Shown: positions 13,825 through 15,452 of the stretch, in pieces
Layout: every line of letters begins with the position of its first letter
How positions within the stretch are numbered: position 1 is the stretch's first letter
Origin: Oxalobacteraceae bacterium
GTDB lineage: Bacteria > Pseudomonadota > Gammaproteobacteria > Burkholderiales > Burkholderiaceae_D
Length of the DNA: 15,452 nucleotides
Assembly: GCA_027485535.1 (NCBI GenBank)
Contig: JAIXQV010000013.1
Coordinates: 1-15,452, forward strand
Direction: 5' to 3'
Program-made: the position numbers and the translations under genes
The notes under the pieces: generated by a model
Database searches by the model: none
What the model was told of the DNA's origin: nothing
What the model saw: the letters and a program-made list of their open reading frames with translations, nothing else

Positions 13825-14679
13825 ATGTCGTTCACCACGCTGATCACCGCGGCGGAGTTGAAGCTACACCTCGATAACCCGGTGTTTGTTGTTCTTGATT
13901 GCCGTTCCGAACTTACCGACCCCAAGGCGGGTGCAAGCGCCTTCGCCACAGGCCATATCCCCGGGGCGCAACATGCCGACTCCGACCGCGACTTGTCGGA
14001 CAAGTCAGCCCGGCCACATGGTGAGTTTCGTGGTCGTCACCCGTTACCCTCGCCCGCGAACTTTATTGAAACCCTGCGCGACTGGGGTATTTATCCCAAC
14101 TCGCAAGTCATTGCCTATGATTCCCACGGCGGTATGTTCGCCGCACGCCTTTGGTGGATGCTGCGCTGGGTAGGGCATAAAAGTGTCGCTGTGCTGGATG
14201 GTGGTCTACCTGCGTGGCAAGCAGAAGGTGGCACGCTAACGCAAGCCGTGATCAACCGCCCGCGTGGATCGATCACAGCGCAAGCTTCACTGGTCGGCAC
14301 CGTGAGTGCCGATGATGTGCTGGCAAACCTATCGGCACGCGCGAGACTCGTGCTCGACGCACGTGCATCCGATCGCTTTCGCGGTGAGAATGAGACGATC
14401 GATCCTGTCGCTGGCCGCATACCCGGCGCGAAGAACCGCTGGTTCAAAGACAATCTTCAAGCGGATGGCAGCTTCAAAGGGGCGGATGTATTGCGCGCAG
14501 AATATGCCGCACTGATCAAAAGCCCAGAGCACACCATCATGCAATGCGGTTCCGGCATCTCAGCCTGCCATAACTTATTGGCGATGGAGGTGGCGGGCTT
14601 GCCGGGTGCTTTACTGTATCCGGGCTCGTGGAGTGAATGGAGTTCGGATCCAGCGCGGCCGGTCGCTGTTGGCGAGTAG
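13825..14679 (+). CDS. Sulfurtransferase, 3-mercaptopyruvate type (two rhodanese domains)
   Basis: A 284-residue two-domain sulfurtransferase (E. coli SseA is 281) that moves sulfur from a donor, probably 3-mercaptopyruvate or thiosulfate, to thiols or cyanide. The N-terminal, non-catalytic rhodanese domain (about 1-135) shows VVLDCRSEL, ATGHIPGAQH and VAVLDGGLPAW. The C-terminal domain carries the active-site loop CGSGISAC with the catalytic C241; CGSG is the mercaptopyruvate-type loop, against CRKG in classical rhodanese. ISA replaces the more common VTA. The ATG at 13825 has a good AGGAG eight bases before. It is the last gene of the probable Rieske-transporter-sulfurtransferase operon. 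Whether its activity is linked to the oxygenase is unknown. Confidence 0.9.
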   Translation: MSFTTLITAAELKLHLDNPVFVVLDCRSELTDPKAGASAFATGHIPGAQHADSDRDLSDKSARPHGEFRGRHPLPSPANFIETLRDWGIYPNSQVIAYDSHGGMFAARLWWMLRWVGHKSVAVLDGGLPAWQAEGGTLTQAVINRPRGSITAQASLVGTVSADDVLANLSARARLVLDARASDRFRGENETIDPVAGRIPGAKNRWFKDNLQADGSFKGADVLRAEYAALIKSPEHTIMQCGSGISACHNLLAMEVAGLPGALLYPGSWSEWSSDPARPVAVGE

Positions 14680-14704
14680 CGCCGCTGACGCCACTAAAAA
14701 CTGC

Positions 14705-14746
14705 GCGCTATCGGTGTCGCGTTATCGGTGTCGCGTTATCGGTGTT
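14705..14746. repeat. Three-copy 14-bp tandem repeat
   Basis: Three adjoining copies of a 14-base unit, GCGYTATCGGTGTY, occur at 14705-14718, 14719-14732 and 14733-14746. The second copy is GCGTTATCGGTGTC; the first differs at one base and the third at its last base. It fills much of the 95-base gap between the convergent sulfurtransferase and ZIP genes. No terminator hairpin with T-run is seen there, so the repeat is a candidate variable-number locus rather than a known signal. Confidence 0.85.
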
Positions 14747-14774
14747 GAATGACACATCGAAGCGTGCGCTGGCT

Positions 14775-15452
14775 TTAATTGATGGGCACGTGGTGCGTCA
14801 CCAACATCACCAAAACCACCCCCAAAGCAATCAAGATCACCTGCGGCACCGTGTCACGCCAAGTGGCACGACGCTGCATTTGTGGCATCAGGTCGCTGAC
14901 GGCAATATAGATAAAGCCGGATGACGCCAGCACCAGCGCATATGGAATCAGGTCGACTCCATTACCCAGCGTGTAGTAGCCGACCACCCCACCGATCACA
15001 GCCATCAAGCTGCTGATCAAGTTATAGACATACGCGCGCCGCTTGGTGAAGCCGGCGTTGAGCAGCACGATGAAATCACCAATCTCCTGCGGAATCTCGT
15101 GCGCTGTAATCGCTAGCGCAGTGATCAATCCCAGCTTTGGGTCCGCCAAAAAAGCGGCAGCGATCAGTATGCCGTCGGTGAAGTTATGCAAACTATCACC
15201 AACGAGAATCATCCAACCCGCTTTACCTGCCTCATCCGCATCATGCCCATGCGCATGATCATGACCATCACCCTCGTAATGGTGCGAGTGACGCAAAATC
15301 GCCAGCTTCTCCAACAAGAAAAAGCCCAGAAGCCCCGCCAACAAAGTAGCAAACAAGGAATGCGGACTCGCATTTGACTCGAACGCCTCGGGCAGCGAAT
15401 GCAGCAGCGACGTCGCCAGCAGCAGCCCGACCGACAGACTGACCATGCGGTC
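14775..15452 (-). CDS. ZIP-family divalent metal transporter (N-terminus beyond window end)
   Basis: Inner-membrane transporter of the ZIP family, probably taking up zinc or a related divalent metal. The visible 225 residues (DR followed by MVSLSVGLLLATSLLHSLPE) run to the TAA at 14775. The LLHSLPEAF block belongs to the second helix of the family, so the Met at 15446 is internal and the true start lies to the right. A His-rich cytosolic loop (HSHHYEGDGHDHAHGHD) is followed by the two metal-site helices: HNFTDGILIAAAF and HEIPQEIGDF, the ZIP binding motifs. Further hydrophobic segments complete the expected eight helices. It is convergent with the sulfurtransferase gene. The metal specificity cannot be told from the sequence. 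Confidence 0.9.
   Translation of the reverse strand, partial: DRMVSLSVGLLLATSLLHSLPEAFESNASPHSLFATLLAGLLGFFLLEKLAILRHSHHYEGDGHDHAHGHDADEAGKAGWMILVGDSLHNFTDGILIAAAFLADPKLGLITALAITAHEIPQEIGDFIVLLNAGFTKRRAYVYNLISSLMAVIGGVVGYYTLGNGVDLIPYALVLASSGFIYIAVSDLMPQMQRRATWRDTVPQVILIALGVVLVMLVTHHVPIN

Noticed and set aside
1..15452. CRISPR arrays, tRNA or rRNA genes, insertion sequences, phage or toxin-antitoxin genes
   Set aside because: No spaced direct repeats, cloverleaf-like segments, transposase or integrase motifs were seen; apart from the features listed, the window is densely packed housekeeping genes.

Overview
The window reads as a chromosomal segment of a betaproteobacterium, most likely of the order Burkholderiales. 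This rests on the gene content (glcDEF, a GcvA-like LysR regulator, a divergent PduO-type adenosyltransferase, and an xseB-ispA-dxs operon next to a Rieske oxygenase gene) and on moderately GC-rich coding sequence. That placement is inference from gene order and protein character; no rRNA or other taxonomic marker is present. I see no tRNA, rRNA, CRISPR array, transposase or integrase.

Left part (1-7783, all on the minus strand): a 2-hydroxy-acid oxidation region. In transcription order it holds a D-lactate dehydrogenase-type FAD oxidase (6377-7783), a GcvA-like LysR regulator (5464-6351), an unrecognised 664-residue protein (3321-5315), then glcD, glcE and the first part of glcF (cut by the window start), which encode the three-subunit glycolate oxidase. 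The 664-residue gene interrupts an otherwise coherent metabolic cluster. Its middle is AT-richer than its neighbours, and its product has a Pro/Ala/Asn-rich N-terminus, degenerate ankyrin-like helical repeats and an acidic tail. It is the most unusual item here. Between it and glcD lies an intergenic region with a perfect 12-bp dyad that contains ATC-N9-GAT, the classic LysR-type recognition pattern, so the nearby regulator may control glcDEF.

Middle part (7913-11482): a cob(I)alamin adenosyltransferase gene on the plus strand converges on dxs. The two stop codons share one CTAG tetranucleotide. The minus-strand operon xseB-ispA-dxs is tightly packed (4-nt overlap, then a 2-nt gap) and supplies the exonuclease VII small subunit, farnesyl diphosphate synthase and DXP synthase, the last two being isoprenoid precursor enzymes.

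Right part (11640-14679, plus strand): a clear sigma70-type promoter drives a probable three-gene operon: a Rieske non-heme iron oxygenase with Glu in the inter-cluster bridging position, an EamA/DMT-family membrane transporter, and a two-domain sulfurtransferase of the 3-mercaptopyruvate type. Its substrate is unknown. A three-copy 14-bp tandem repeat separates it from a convergent ZIP-family metal transporter gene that runs off the right end.

Most of the window is ordinary core metabolism. The points deserving follow-up are the ankyrin-like protein and its boundaries, the LysR-type dyad before glcD, and the Rieske-transporter-sulfurtransferase operon.
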